In this document: piece after piece, positions 15,023-23,546 of the stretch
How the letters are laid out: every line of letters begins with the position of its first letter
How positions within the stretch are numbered: position 1 is the stretch's first letter
Origin: Clostridia bacterium
GTDB taxonomy: Bacteria; Bacillota; Clostridia; Oscillospirales; CAG-382
Assembly (NCBI GenBank): GCA_017521025.1
Contig: JAFXEB010000011.1
Location: 1-48,064, forward strand
Reading direction: 5' to 3'
Length of the DNA stretch: 48,064 bases
Notes under the pieces: model-generated
Told to the model about the DNA's origin: nothing
The model's input: only the letters and a program-made list of their open reading frames with translations
Database searches by the model: none
Made by a program: the position numbers and the translations under genes

Positions 15023-16012
15023 CTAATTCAGTCTTACACGGGGGTCAACCACCGCATAGAGAATATCGGACAGCAAGGTGCCCATAAGTATCAGTATCGA
15101 CGAGAACGCCAGATAAAACATCGTAAAGGGAATATCACCGTTCACCATAGAGTGATAGGAAACGAAACCGATACCTCTGATATCAAAGAGAGTCTCGGTA
15201 ATGAGCGCACCGGAGAAAAGACCGGGCAAGCTGCCGCCTACTATGGTAACGATGGGTATAAGTGTATTTCTGAAGGCGTGGTAGCCAATTACACGTTTTT
15301 CGGAAAGACCCTTTGCCCTTGCAGTTCTTATGTAATCGGCATTGAGAACCTCAAGAGTATTGGTACGGGTATAACGCATAAGACCGCCTATGCCTATTAT
15401 AGTCAAGGTTATAACGGGCAAGATCATATGATGACAGGTGTCAAGGAACTGCCCCCAAGCGTCCAGCTGGTTATGGTCTCTGCCACCCATACCGCCTATA
15501 TCGAACCAGCCAAGCTTTACAGAAAAGACGAGCTTGAGCAGTGATGCAAGGAAGAAGGTAGGCATAGAGATACCGACAAGCGCAACAACGGTTACGGTAT
15601 AATCGGCAAAGCTGTACTGCTTTTTGGCGGCAAGTATACCAAGCGGTATAGCTATTGCCACCTCTAAAACGAACGCAATAAGGCTCAGCACAAAGCTGTA
15701 CCATACAACGTCATTGAATTTTTGTGCAACGGGAACGGTCCAGTTCCAGCTTTCGCCGAAATCGCCCTGAACTGCGTTGCCGAGCCAGGTAAAGTAGCCC
15801 TCTACAAGGCCCTTGTCCATACCCAGATTAGCCTCCATCTCCTCGACCCACTGGTCATAGCTCTTCTGAGTGCCGGGCTGCTGTGAAAGCATACGTGCCT
15901 GTTTTTCAATATATCCCGAAGGGAGACTTGCCATCAATGTATAGATGACAAACATTACGAGAAACAATATCAGCGTACTGTAAAGAACACGCTTGATAAT
16001 GAACTTTAACAT
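15023..16012 (-). CDS. oppB: Oligopeptide ABC transporter permease OppB
   Basis: The protein has 329 residues, the normal length for the family. It opens with a helix (LKFIIKRVLYSTLILFLVMFVIY) and ends with the conserved SDILYAVVDPRVRLN. The EAA-type motif is TARAKGLSEKRVIGYHAFRN. It has six predicted membrane segments. It pairs with OppC to form the peptide channel. The start has only a weak ribosome site (GGACGGTG). A gap of 11 nt separates it from oppC downstream, and 175 nt containing a hairpin separates it from oppA upstream. Confidence 0.93.
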   Translation of the reverse strand: MLKFIIKRVLYSTLILFLVMFVIYTLMASLPSGYIEKQARMLSQQPGTQKSYDQWVEEMEANLGMDKGLVEGYFTWLGNAVQGDFGESWNWTVPVAQKFNDVVWYSFVLSLIAFVLEVAIAIPLGILAAKKQYSFADYTVTVVALVGISMPTFFLASLLKLVFSVKLGWFDIGGMGGRDHNQLDAWGQFLDTCHHMILPVITLTIIGIGGLMRYTRTNTLEVLNADYIRTARAKGLSEKRVIGYHAFRNTLIPIVTIVGGSLPGLFSGALITETLFDIRGIGFVSYHSMVNGDIPFTMFYLAFSSILILMGTLLSDILYAVVDPRVRLN

Positions 16013-16102
16013 TAATTTTCACCGTCCTAAGAAATAATGAGCGGTAGCTTGTCGCTTTTTGCTTGTTTTCAGCGTTTTATCCTATTGTTCGCTTATATTC
16101 AA

Positions 16103-16133
16103 GTAAGAGTCTGCGGAATCCGCAGACTCTTAC
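16103..16133 (-). other. Intercistronic hairpin between oppA and oppB
   Basis: A perfect 14-bp stem (16103-16116 with 16120-16133, starting GTAAGAGTCTGCGG) encloses AAT. No T-run follows on the minus strand, so it is more likely an mRNA-stabilising or leaky processing structure than a full terminator. Such hairpins often allow more binding protein than permease to be made; that role is inferred. Confidence 0.75.
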
Positions 16134-16187
16134 CCAAATTTTTATTCAGTTACTTTATGTTTACTGAAAAGAGCCTATCTTTATGAT

Positions 16188-18605
16188 TTATTTCATCTCA
16201 AGAAGCTCGATATCGTTCATCCAGCCCCAGAAGGTGGTGATATCGGGGGTGATGGTATCGATATTGATTCTTGCGGTAGAAGCGATAACTGCGTTCTGTC
16301 TCTGATAGGTGGGAAGCTCAACGCCCCAGTCAAGGATTATCTCAAGGCACTTCTTATAGGTTGCCTTTCTGAATGCCTGATCCTCGCTGGTACGTGCGTC
16401 CATGATGAGCTTATCAAGCTCAGCATCGGTGATGGAGTAGTGGTTGGAGTTGGTGGAACCCTCAACGCCTACGATGTTGGAGCTGTGGTATACCTGATAC
16501 ATATCAGGGTCTACGGTTGCGCCCCAAGCTGCTGCCCACATCTGGCACTGACCTGCATCCAGCTTATCCCAAAGTACGTTGGAATCGGAGGGGTCATTGA
16601 TAACGAGCTCGATGCCGATAGTAGCAAGAGCTTCCTTAGCGCCGGTGAATACAGCGTATACGGGGTGGTCGCCCACGCCGTCTGCGGGGATGATAACCTC
16701 ATAGGAGAGAGCTGCGCCTTCGGGAGCGGCGGTGAACTTGCCGTTCTCATAGGTGTAGCCTGCAGCCTTAAGGAAGCCAACGGTAGCGTTAAGAGCTGCC
16801 TCAAGCTTCTGCTCCTCGGTCATCTCTGCGGTGTAGATATCCTTACCCTCTGCGTCTACGGAGTAAGCTACCTTGTAGCCTTCATCTGCAGGCTTGGGAG
16901 CTGCCCAAGAGGTGTTGGAGATAGGATAGTTGATAACAGAAGCTCTGTCGCCGTAGTAGGAGTCAACAGCGCTGGTTCTGTATGCTGCAAAGAGGGTTGC
17001 AAATGCCTTTCTGAGTGCCTTGGAAGCGTCGGAATCCTTTACGCCGCCAACGTTTACGGTGTTAGCGCAGATACCGATGTAGCCGTAGCCGAGGTTGTCA
17101 ACGGTGAAGGTAGTGATAACTTCGCCGGTGAGCTCGCCGCCGTTCTCTTCCTTGATAGCGTCAACGGTAGGAGTATCGAAGTTGGGGTCGGTAATATCAA
17201 AGGTACCGGCCTTAACGCCTGCAAACTTGTTGCCTGCGTCGGTTTCCTGGAAGTTGATGTAGGTGATCTTGGGGCAACCCTTGAAGTAGTACTGGTTGCG
17301 CTCAAAGTTTACAACGCCGTTTTCGTACTTAACGAACTTGTATGCGCCTGCGCCGAGAGGCTGAGTGGTCTTAGCCTTAACGCCGGAGAGGTCACCCTTG
17401 GTGAAGCCGAACTTGTTCTCGCTGTACTTATAAGCGTCTCTGCTGCCGTAGTAGTGGAGAGGAGCGATGGAAAGGCCGAGCTGATAAATAGCAACAGCGT
17501 CATACTCAGACATGGTAACCTCGAGAGAGTACATACCGGTCTTCTTTATACCGCTGATGTTAGCTGCGGAGTCACCGGTGGAAACGCCTGCTGCGTACTC
17601 GTTAGCCTTGTCGCCAAGCTCTGCATTGATAAGGTCAACTATAGACTCATTGAAAGCCTCATAGTCGATACCGTCGGTAGAGGAAAGGTTGTAGCCATAG
17701 TTAGCCTTGATAGCTGCCCAGAATTCCTCAGCAGTGGTAACATCGCTGTAACCCCAAAAAGAAGCTGCGCTGGCGTAATCGGTAACACCGTAATCCGCAC
17801 CGTAACCGGCGATTATATCATCAAGAATACCGGTAGCGAACTTGAGACCTGCTGCCTCAAATGCGTTCCAGTAGTAAGTAGCCTGCTCTGCAGTGTAGTA
17901 CTCGCTGGTCTTATCGGGGCCGTCAGCAAGAATAAGTGCGGAGAGAGCGGAAACGCCGCTTCTGTACTCTTCCATACCAACGATGGGAAGAGCGTAGAAG
18001 GTGCTGGAGCCGTCATAAACGGGGTCGGAAAGAACGTACATAGAGAAGATAACGTCATCAGCGGTAAGGTTGGTGCCGTCGCTGAAGAATACGTCCTCAC
18101 GGAGAGTGAAGGAGTAAACGAGAGTGCCGTCATCATTCTTAGTAACAACACAGTCAGCAACACCGGTATACTTATAGTCGGTACCGTTGTATGCTACGGT
18201 CTCGCCCTCGATACCCTTGAGGATGACGTTACCCTCACGGTCAGAGGTGAGAAGGCCAACCTGAGTCATACCTGCAACGTCCTGGTCATAAGCAGTGGTT
18301 GCAAAGAAGGGGCTGAACTTTTCAGAGAAAAGGTCATAACCAACAACGAGGGTGTCACCGCCGTTGTACTCGGGAAGGGTTACCTGAGGAGCCTTCTTGT
18401 CGCTGGTAGCGTCAAGGTCAACAACCTCACTGGTATCTTCGGAAGAAGCACTTTCGTCAGTAGACTCTGTGCTTTCCGCAACGGATTCACTTGCAGACTC
18501 ATCAGCAACGGAGCTGGATTCGCCGTCACCGCCGCAAGCTGCAACGATAGAAAGGGTCATTGCCATAACGAGAAGCAATGCCAACAGTCTAAGTGCGTTT
18601 TTCAT
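16188..18605 (-). CDS. oppA: Oligopeptide-binding lipoprotein OppA-like (SBP_bac_5), enlarged
   Basis: The protein has 805 residues, against about 540-600 for most homologues. The lipobox is SIVAAC (Cys24), followed by a Ser/Glu-rich linker to about residue 65. SBP_bac_5 features include VFFSDGTNLTADDVIFSMY, the QPLGAGAYKF segment and GWMND near the end. The extra length is at least partly between about 215 and 370 (an Ala/Tyr-rich stretch with YWNAFEAAGLKF and FWGYSDV) before the fold resumes at AIYQLGLSIAPLHYYG. It is anchored outside the membrane and delivers peptides to OppBC. AGGAGG lies 8 nt before the ATG. Confidence 0.92.
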   Translation of the reverse strand: MKNALRLLALLLVMAMTLSIVAACGGDGESSSVADESASESVAESTESTDESASSEDTSEVVDLDATSDKKAPQVTLPEYNGGDTLVVGYDLFSEKFSPFFATTAYDQDVAGMTQVGLLTSDREGNVILKGIEGETVAYNGTDYKYTGVADCVVTKNDDGTLVYSFTLREDVFFSDGTNLTADDVIFSMYVLSDPVYDGSSTFYALPIVGMEEYRSGVSALSALILADGPDKTSEYYTAEQATYYWNAFEAAGLKFATGILDDIIAGYGADYGVTDYASAASFWGYSDVTTAEEFWAAIKANYGYNLSSTDGIDYEAFNESIVDLINAELGDKANEYAAGVSTGDSAANISGIKKTGMYSLEVTMSEYDAVAIYQLGLSIAPLHYYGSRDAYKYSENKFGFTKGDLSGVKAKTTQPLGAGAYKFVKYENGVVNFERNQYYFKGCPKITYINFQETDAGNKFAGVKAGTFDITDPNFDTPTVDAIKEENGGELTGEVITTFTVDNLGYGYIGICANTVNVGGVKDSDASKALRKAFATLFAAYRTSAVDSYYGDRASVINYPISNTSWAAPKPADEGYKVAYSVDAEGKDIYTAEMTEEQKLEAALNATVGFLKAAGYTYENGKFTAAPEGAALSYEVIIPADGVGDHPVYAVFTGAKEALATIGIELVINDPSDSNVLWDKLDAGQCQMWAAAWGATVDPDMYQVYHSSNIVGVEGSTNSNHYSITDAELDKLIMDARTSEDQAFRKATYKKCLEIILDWGVELPTYQRQNAVIASTARINIDTITPDITTFWGWMNDIELLEMK

Positions 18606-18673
18606 TTGGAAAATCCTCCTGTTTTTTTATTTTTTATCATGCGTTGCCGCAAATAAAAACAAATTTGCCGAGC

Positions 18674-19231
18674 TTAAAGCCCATCATCCTCCTCGGGGCC
18701 GTCGCACTCAACGACGGCAACGTCTGCCCTGCGGAAGAATATAAAGGAGACCGAGGCGGTGCTGACAACAAGCAGTGCCAATGCCACGGTGCCTGCCATA
18801 TCAAAGCCCTCAACTATAAGGCAGTAGAGTTGGGCGAGCGATGCAAGTGCGCAAAGCACGAGACCGCCTGCGGAGGAACGCCTTATGCGCTCTGCCCCCT
18901 TGTCCTTAAACTCGTTGATAAGGGGCACTCTGCAATAAAACAGATTGAAAACCCCCGTCACCAGATAAGCCAAGGGAAAAAGAGCAAGCACATTTGGCAC
19001 TACCGCATACATGATATGAGCGCCGGTATGGTTGTAGCAAAGAGGTGCCACCGCACAGATGGCAGAAAGGGCGGTACAAACGAGAAAAAGCAGCTTTGTC
19101 ACCCTGAGGGCGCCGTCATCAGCCTTATATTTATAATACCTGCCGATATAGACCGCCTTTACGCCGGGCTTGCCATCGGGCTTTATAATATACTCGTTAC
19201 GGTAATCCTTTATGTATCTTTTTACACCCAT
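18674..19231 (-). CDS. Four-helix membrane protein, first gene of the opp operon
   Basis: The protein has about 185 residues. Four hydrophobic segments are visible (LLFLVCTALSAICAVAP, IMYAVVPNVLALFPLAYLV, AGGLVLCALASLAQLYCLIV, VALALLVVSTASVSFIFF). They follow a basic cytoplasmic N-terminus and precede an acidic tail (ECDGPEEDDGL). I chose ATG 19231; in-frame TTG 19243 and GTG 19237 are alternatives, and none has a good ribosome site. No family was recognised. It sits 68 nt before oppA and directly after the consensus promoter, so it is transcribed with the transporter. Confidence 0.75.
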   Translation of the reverse strand: MGVKRYIKDYRNEYIIKPDGKPGVKAVYIGRYYKYKADDGALRVTKLLFLVCTALSAICAVAPLCYNHTGAHIMYAVVPNVLALFPLAYLVTGVFNLFYCRVPLINEFKDKGAERIRRSSAGGLVLCALASLAQLYCLIVEGFDMAGTVALALLVVSTASVSFIFFRRADVAVVECDGPEEDDGL

Positions 19232-19330
19232 ATCCACCTGCAAAAGTCATTTGCGTGCCGAAAACAAGGCGTTTCGCCTGCCAACACGGCAAAAGCAGAG
19301 TAAGCACATCCTACCCGATAATACAACAAG

Positions 19331-19359
19331 ATTATACCAATCTCGTCCCCTAATGTCAA
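19331..19359 (-). promoter_or_regulatory. Promoter of the opp operon
   Basis: On the minus strand TTGACA (19359-19354) is separated by 17 nt from TATAAT (19336-19331), an exact consensus. No other strong promoter was seen before oppA, so the operon (membrane gene, oppABCDF, small membrane gene) likely starts here. Confidence 0.87.
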
Positions 19360-19416
19360 TAGTTTTTGTGATAATTTGTAAGAACCAAATACTTACAGCC
19401 CTGTTTTTTATTCACG

Positions 19417-20454
19417 CTAATGACCTTCAGGCAGAAAAACGGTAAACACCGTTCCTCTCGACAGCTCGCTTTTTACGCTGATGCTACCGCCGCAAAGCTC
19501 GGATATACGGCGGCACAGAGTGAGCCCCAAGCCGTTGCCCTCTGCCTTGTGGGAGGCGTCCTCCTGATAAAAGCGGTCAAAGATGCGCCCTATATTGTCG
19601 GGGTGTATGCCCTCCCCTTCGTCGGCTATGCTGACGTATATCCCCTTATCTTTTCTTGCACAGAGCACCGTTACTGTACCGCCGTGAGGGCTGAACTTGA
19701 TAGCGTTGGACAGCAGGTTAAGCCACATATGAGACAGCATATCCTCGTCGGAAACATAGCTGACGGGCTCAAGCTCTATGTTAAGCTCTATTTCCTTCTT
19801 GCTCCACTGCTTTTCCAGAATAAGTATGCAATGCCTTATCTGTTCATCCAGCGAAAAGCTGTCTGTTTTGCCAAGGGCACGGGTGTGCTCAAGGTCCGTG
19901 AGCAGCAATACGTTTGCCGCCATACCCGAAAGCCGCTCGGATTCTTCCACGATTATCTCAAGGTACTCACGCCTTTGCGCCTCGTCAAGCGCATCGCCTG
20001 CAAGCAGCTCCTTGGCAAAGCCACGGACCGAGGCTATGGGGGTCTTGAACTCGTGGGAGAAGTTGCTGATAAAATCGGTGCGCAAAAGCTCGGTATTTTC
20101 AAGCTCCTCCACCATCTCGTTAAAGCCCGTAACGAGGGAGTTCAGCTCATCGGAGGTCTGCTCGCCCTCCACCCTTACGGTAAAGTCTCCTTCCTTGACA
20201 CGTTCTGTAGCCTTGGCGAGGTCACGAATGGGCACAACGAAAAAACGGGTTATAGGAATAGATACCAACGCACCGAAGGCAGAGGAAGCAAAAAGCAGTG
20301 CGATAACAATGGGTGCGTGTCTGCCCTCCACTATACTGCCGCCCATAAATAAGGGGTAGCAAAACAGGACTATGACCGTAAGCGCCGCAGTGAGTATGAG
20401 CACCGACATTACGGCTATGAGGGTAACTGTACGGATAGATAGCTTTTTTCTCAT
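19417..20454 (-). CDS. Membrane sensor histidine kinase
   Basis: The protein has 345 residues. Two membrane helices (about 9-33 and 48-72) flank a very short external loop of about 15 residues. A HAMP domain follows (VVPIRDLAKATERVKEGDF), then HisKA with phospho-acceptor His134 in FSHEFKTP. The HATPase domain has an N-box (LNLLSNAIKFSPHGG), DEGEGI and GLGLTL. The minimal external loop suggests sensing within or at the membrane, as in intramembrane-sensing kinases. The start overlaps the response-regulator stop by 4 nt. The gene lies immediately upstream of the opp promoter on the same strand. The signal is unknown. Confidence 0.93.
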   Translation of the reverse strand: MRKKLSIRTVTLIAVMSVLILTAALTVIVLFCYPLFMGGSIVEGRHAPIVIALLFASSAFGALVSIPITRFFVVPIRDLAKATERVKEGDFTVRVEGEQTSDELNSLVTGFNEMVEELENTELLRTDFISNFSHEFKTPIASVRGFAKELLAGDALDEAQRREYLEIIVEESERLSGMAANVLLLTDLEHTRALGKTDSFSLDEQIRHCILILEKQWSKKEIELNIELEPVSYVSDEDMLSHMWLNLLSNAIKFSPHGGTVTVLCARKDKGIYVSIADEGEGIHPDNIGRIFDRFYQEDASHKAEGNGLGLTLCRRISELCGGSISVKSELSRGTVFTVFLPEGH

Positions 20455-21137
20455 TTCTGTGCTCCCTCTCCCGCAACGGTCTTATAGCCAAGCCCTCTAA
20501 CGGTGACGATGCTGAAATCCCTGCTGTCACGGAAACGCTCTCTGAGACGGTTTATATGCACGTCCACCGTGCGCTCGTCCGTTTCGCTGTCCATATCCCA
20601 CAGCTCATCCATAAGCTGGCGGCGTGTATGTATTTTACCCATAGAGGAAAGCAACTTAAAGATGAGCAGAAACTCCTTTTGGGGCAGTGTTTCGGCAACG
20701 CCGTCCACCGTGACCGTCATAGACTCGTAATCAAACACGGTGCTCCCTACGGCAATACGCTTTTCGCTGACAATACGTGCCCGTCTGAGTAGGGCGGCAA
20801 TACGCAAAAGCAGCTCCTCCTCATCCACGGGCTTTACCATATAATCGTCCGTGCCTGCTATAAAGCCTCTGCGCTTATCCACGGGAGTGCCCCTTGCAGT
20901 AACCATAATGACGGGTATCTCCACGCCGCTGTCCCTCAGCAGAGCGGCAAACTCAAAGCCGTCCATATTTGGCATCATAACGTCCAGCACTATGAGGTCT
21001 GTATGAACACGCTCCATAAGCGCCAGCGCCTCCTTACCGTCGTGAGCTATGCTCACGTTGTAACCGCCACGGGCAAGCACCGCCTTCATAAGCTTGCAGG
21101 TATTCAGATTATCGTCTACTACCATTATATTGAACAT
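20451..21137 (-). CDS. OmpR/PhoB-family response regulator
   Basis: The protein has 228 residues from ATG 21137, chosen because MFNIMVVDDN is the normal receiver start and GGGGTG lies 7 nt upstream. Asp52 in VLDVMMPNMDG is the predicted phosphorylation site, and DYMVKPVD holds the conserved Lys. Residues about 130-225 form a winged-helix effector domain (HTRRQLMDELW, ERTVDVHINRLRERF, TVRGLGYK). It pairs with the kinase encoded next. The targets are unknown; the adjacent opp promoter is a natural candidate, by position only. Confidence 0.93.
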   Translation of the reverse strand: MFNIMVVDDNLNTCKLMKAVLARGGYNVSIAHDGKEALALMERVHTDLIVLDVMMPNMDGFEFAALLRDSGVEIPVIMVTARGTPVDKRRGFIAGTDDYMVKPVDEEELLLRIAALLRRARIVSEKRIAVGSTVFDYESMTVTVDGVAETLPQKEFLLIFKLLSSMGKIHTRRQLMDELWDMDSETDERTVDVHINRLRERFRDSRDFSIVTVRGLGYKTVAGEGAQK

Positions 21138-21157
21138 AAATATCACCCCGTTGCCCA

Positions 21158-21166
21158 ATTATATCA
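21158..21166 (-). promoter_or_regulatory. Extended -10 promoter of the two-component genes
   Basis: On the minus strand TGATATAAT ends 20 nt before the response-regulator ATG. The -35 position (21186-21181, TTTTAT) is poor, so an extended -10 promoter is the likely type. The leader would be only about 14 nt. Confidence 0.5.
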
Positions 21167-21215
21167 CATAATGTACGAAAATAAAATAGCGCACCTTAAA
21201 TTTTGTGCCGAGATG

Positions 21216-21244
21216 TTGACAAAAGTCTTATTGCGTTGTATAAT
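21216..21244 (+). promoter_or_regulatory. Promoter of psd-metK
   Basis: TTGACA (21216-21221) is separated by 17 nt from TATAAT (21239-21244), an exact consensus. It is divergent from the two-component promoter 50 bp away. Confidence 0.88.
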
Positions 21245-21277
21245 TAAGCGGATAAACTTGTAAAGGACAGAATATGT

Positions 21278-22156
21278 ATGGCTTTACTGTTAAAGGACAG
21301 AAACGGTAAATATATATTGGTAGGTAACAAGCAGGAGCGCACACTGAAGCTTTTGTACAAGACCATGTCGGGCAGGATGATACTCAAGCTACTGACCAGA
21401 CCTATGGTATCCAAGGTTACAGGCAAGGTGTTAAGCTCCCGACTCAGCGCATTTGCAGCCAAGAGTGCTATCAAAAAACGCAAGATAGAAACGGATATGC
21501 TGGAGAAGACAAAGTTTCGTTCCTACAACGACTTTTTCACCCGTAAGCTTAAGGAGGGTGGCAGAGTTGTGGATATGGAGCCAAATTCTCTGGTGAGCCC
21601 CTGCGACTCAAAGCTTTCGGTCTACCCCATAGATGCTGACAGCCGCTTTATAATAAAGGGTACTCCCTACACGGTCACAGACCTTTTGGGCGGTGACAGC
21701 ATTGCTGACGATTATCTTGGCGGTACCTGCCTTGTGTTCCGTCTGGCGGTGGACGATTATCACAGATATTGCTATTTTGATAACGGCACCAAGGGGGATA
21801 ACACCTATCTTAAGGGTGTGCTTCACACGGTGCATCCCATAGTGGTGGGCGAATACAACATCTACAAGCGCAACTGCCGTGAATATACGGTGATGGATAC
21901 CGAAAATTTCGGCAAGGTGGTGCAAGTGGAGGTCGGCGCACTTATGGTTGGCAAGATAAAGAACTTTCACAGCTCTCACTCCTTCAAGCGTGGGGAGGAA
22001 AAGGGTATGTTTGAGTTTGGCGGCTCTACCATAGTACTGCTTTTGAAAAAGGGTGCGGCAAGCCTTGACAGCGATATTGTGGAAAACAGCCGCAACGGCG
22101 TTGAGACCATAGTTAAGTACGGAGAAAAGATCGGTGTAAAAGCCGATTTGACATAA
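21278..22156 (+). CDS. psd: Phosphatidylserine decarboxylase proenzyme
   Basis: The protein has 292 residues. It converts phosphatidylserine to phosphatidylethanolamine using a pyruvoyl group made by self-cleavage at a Gly-Ser bond. The cleavage motif is FGGST with Ser250. Conserved catalytic-fold residues appear at Asp110 (SPCDSKL), His162 ([10 protein letters not shown]) and His186 (HTVHPI). [11 protein letters not shown] is a family signature near the N-terminus. AAAGGA lies about 10 nt before the chosen ATG; an overlapping ATG at 21274 is in another frame. The gene for phosphatidylserine synthase is not in this window. metK follows 31 nt later. Confidence 0.93.
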   Translation: MALLLKDRNGKYILVGNKQERTLKLLYKTMSGRMILKLLTRPMVSKVTGKVLSSRLSAFAAKSAIKKRKIETDMLEKTKFRSYNDFFTRKLKEGGRVVDMEPNSLVSPCDSKLSVYPIDADSRFIIKGTPYTVTDLLGGDSIADDYLGGTCLVFRLAVDDYHRYCYFDNGTKGDNTYLKGVLHTVHPIVVGEYNIYKRNCREYTVMDTENFGKVVQVEVGALMVGKIKNFHSSHSFKRGEEKGMFEFGGSTIVLLLKKGAASLDSDIVENSRNGVETIVKYGEKIGVKADLT

Positions 22157-22187
22157 ACAAAGTATAATAAGAAAGAGGTATAGATAT

Positions 22188-23366
22188 ATGAAAAAGTTTT
22201 TCACTTCAGAATCTGTAACAGAGGGACATCCCGACAAGATATGTGACAGGATAAGCGACAGCGTGCTTGACGCTATTCTGGCTCAGGACCCTACCGCCCG
22301 TGTTGCCTGCGAGACCGCTTGTACTACCGGTCTTGTTCTGGTAATGGGTGAGATAACCACCAGCGCAAACGTTGATATCCAGAGCATAGCAAGAGAGGCT
22401 ATCCTCGATATCGGCTACGATTGCTCTGTAAAGGGCTTTGACGGCAACACCTGCGGTGTTATGGTTGCCCTTGACAAGCAGTCTGCTGACATCGCTATGG
22501 GCGTTGACAAGGCGCTTGAGGCAAAGGAGGGCGTGCTTTCCGACAAATACGACATTGGCGCAGGCGATCAGGGTATGGTTTTCGGCTTTGCCTGTGACGA
22601 GACCAAGGAGCTTATGCCCCTGCCCATCTCTATGTCCCACAAGCTTGCCAAGAGACTTACCGAGGTTCGCAAGAACGGCACCCTTCCCTATCTCCGTGCA
22701 GACGGCAAGACTCAGGTCACCGTTGAGTATGAGGACGGCAAGCCTGTCAGAATAGACAGCATCGTTGTTTCCTCTCAGCACGCTGAGGAGGTTTCTCTTG
22801 AGCAGATCAGAGCTGACATCATAGCTAACGTGATCACCCCCTCCGTTGATGCCAAGTACATAGACGAAAACACCAAGATATACGTTAACCCCACAGGCCG
22901 CTTTGTTATCGGCGGCCCTAACGGCGACAGCGGTCTTACGGGCAGAAAGATTATAGTTGACACCTACGGCGGCTATGCAAGCCACGGCGGCGGCGCCTTC
23001 TCCGGTAAGGACCCCACCAAGGTAGACCGCAGTGCGGCATATATGGCACGCTACGTTGCCAAGAACGTGGTTGCATCCGGCATCGCCTCTGCCTGCGAGG
23101 TACAGATAGCTTACGCTATCGGCGTTGCAAAGCCTCTCTCCGTTTTCGTTGATACCAGAGGCACCTGCTCTGCTGTTTCTGACCAGAGACTTGCAGAGAT
23201 AGTAAGCGAGGTCTTTGACCTTCGTCCCGCAGCTATAATTGAAAAGCTTGAGCTGAGAAAGCCCATATACAGCCCCCTTACCGCTTACGGTCACTTCGGC
23301 AGAGAAGAGCTTGGCGTTAAGTGGGAATGCACCGATATGGCAGAGGCTATAAAGGCCAAAATATAA
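22188..23366 (+). CDS. metK: S-adenosylmethionine synthetase
   Basis: The protein has 392 residues, the usual length. It makes SAM from methionine and ATP. The start carries [16 protein letters not shown] with His14, signature 1 is [10 protein letters not shown], and signature 2 is [28 protein letters not shown] ribosome site precedes the ATG. The gene lies 31 nt after psd and there is no room for a SAM riboswitch, so it seems to be expressed from the psd promoter. Confidence 0.98.
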   Translation: MKKFFTSESVTEGHPDKICDRISDSVLDAILAQDPTARVACETACTTGLVLVMGEITTSANVDIQSIAREAILDIGYDCSVKGFDGNTCGVMVALDKQSADIAMGVDKALEAKEGVLSDKYDIGAGDQGMVFGFACDETKELMPLPISMSHKLAKRLTEVRKNGTLPYLRADGKTQVTVEYEDGKPVRIDSIVVSSQHAEEVSLEQIRADIIANVITPSVDAKYIDENTKIYVNPTGRFVIGGPNGDSGLTGRKIIVDTYGGYASHGGGAFSGKDPTKVDRSAAYMARYVAKNVVASGIASACEVQIAYAIGVAKPLSVFVDTRGTCSAVSDQRLAEIVSEVFDLRPAAIIEKLELRKPIYSPLTAYGHFGREELGVKWECTDMAEAIKAKI

Positions 23367-23480
23367 GAGGCCGTGTAAGGCTGAGGGCGGGATAATAGCG
23401 ATATTTGTATATTGAGCTTTGGATGTTCCGTACAGTTAAGTGACTTGGCTTATGCGTTCCACAGATTTTTGATCCCCTAA

Positions 23481-23517
23481 AAGGGGCTGTAAAAAACGAT
23501 GTTTTTTACAGCCCCTT
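23481..23517 (+). terminator. Long perfect hairpin between metK and recD2
   Basis: A 17-bp perfect stem has arms 23481-23497 and 23501-23517 and loop GAT. It starts AAGGGGCTGT and has A6/T6 inside the stem rather than after it. It lies about 115 nt after metK. Termination is likely but imperfect, because the U-tract is part of the stem; the recD2 ribosome site follows 16 nt later. Confidence 0.65.
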
Positions 23518-23546
23518 ATGTAACATTATTATGGAGGTACAGGCTT

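Noticed and set aside
23499..23546. A longer start for recD2.
   Set aside because: It would begin inside the strong hairpin at 23481-23517 and has no ribosome site; GGAGG is spaced for TTG 23547.
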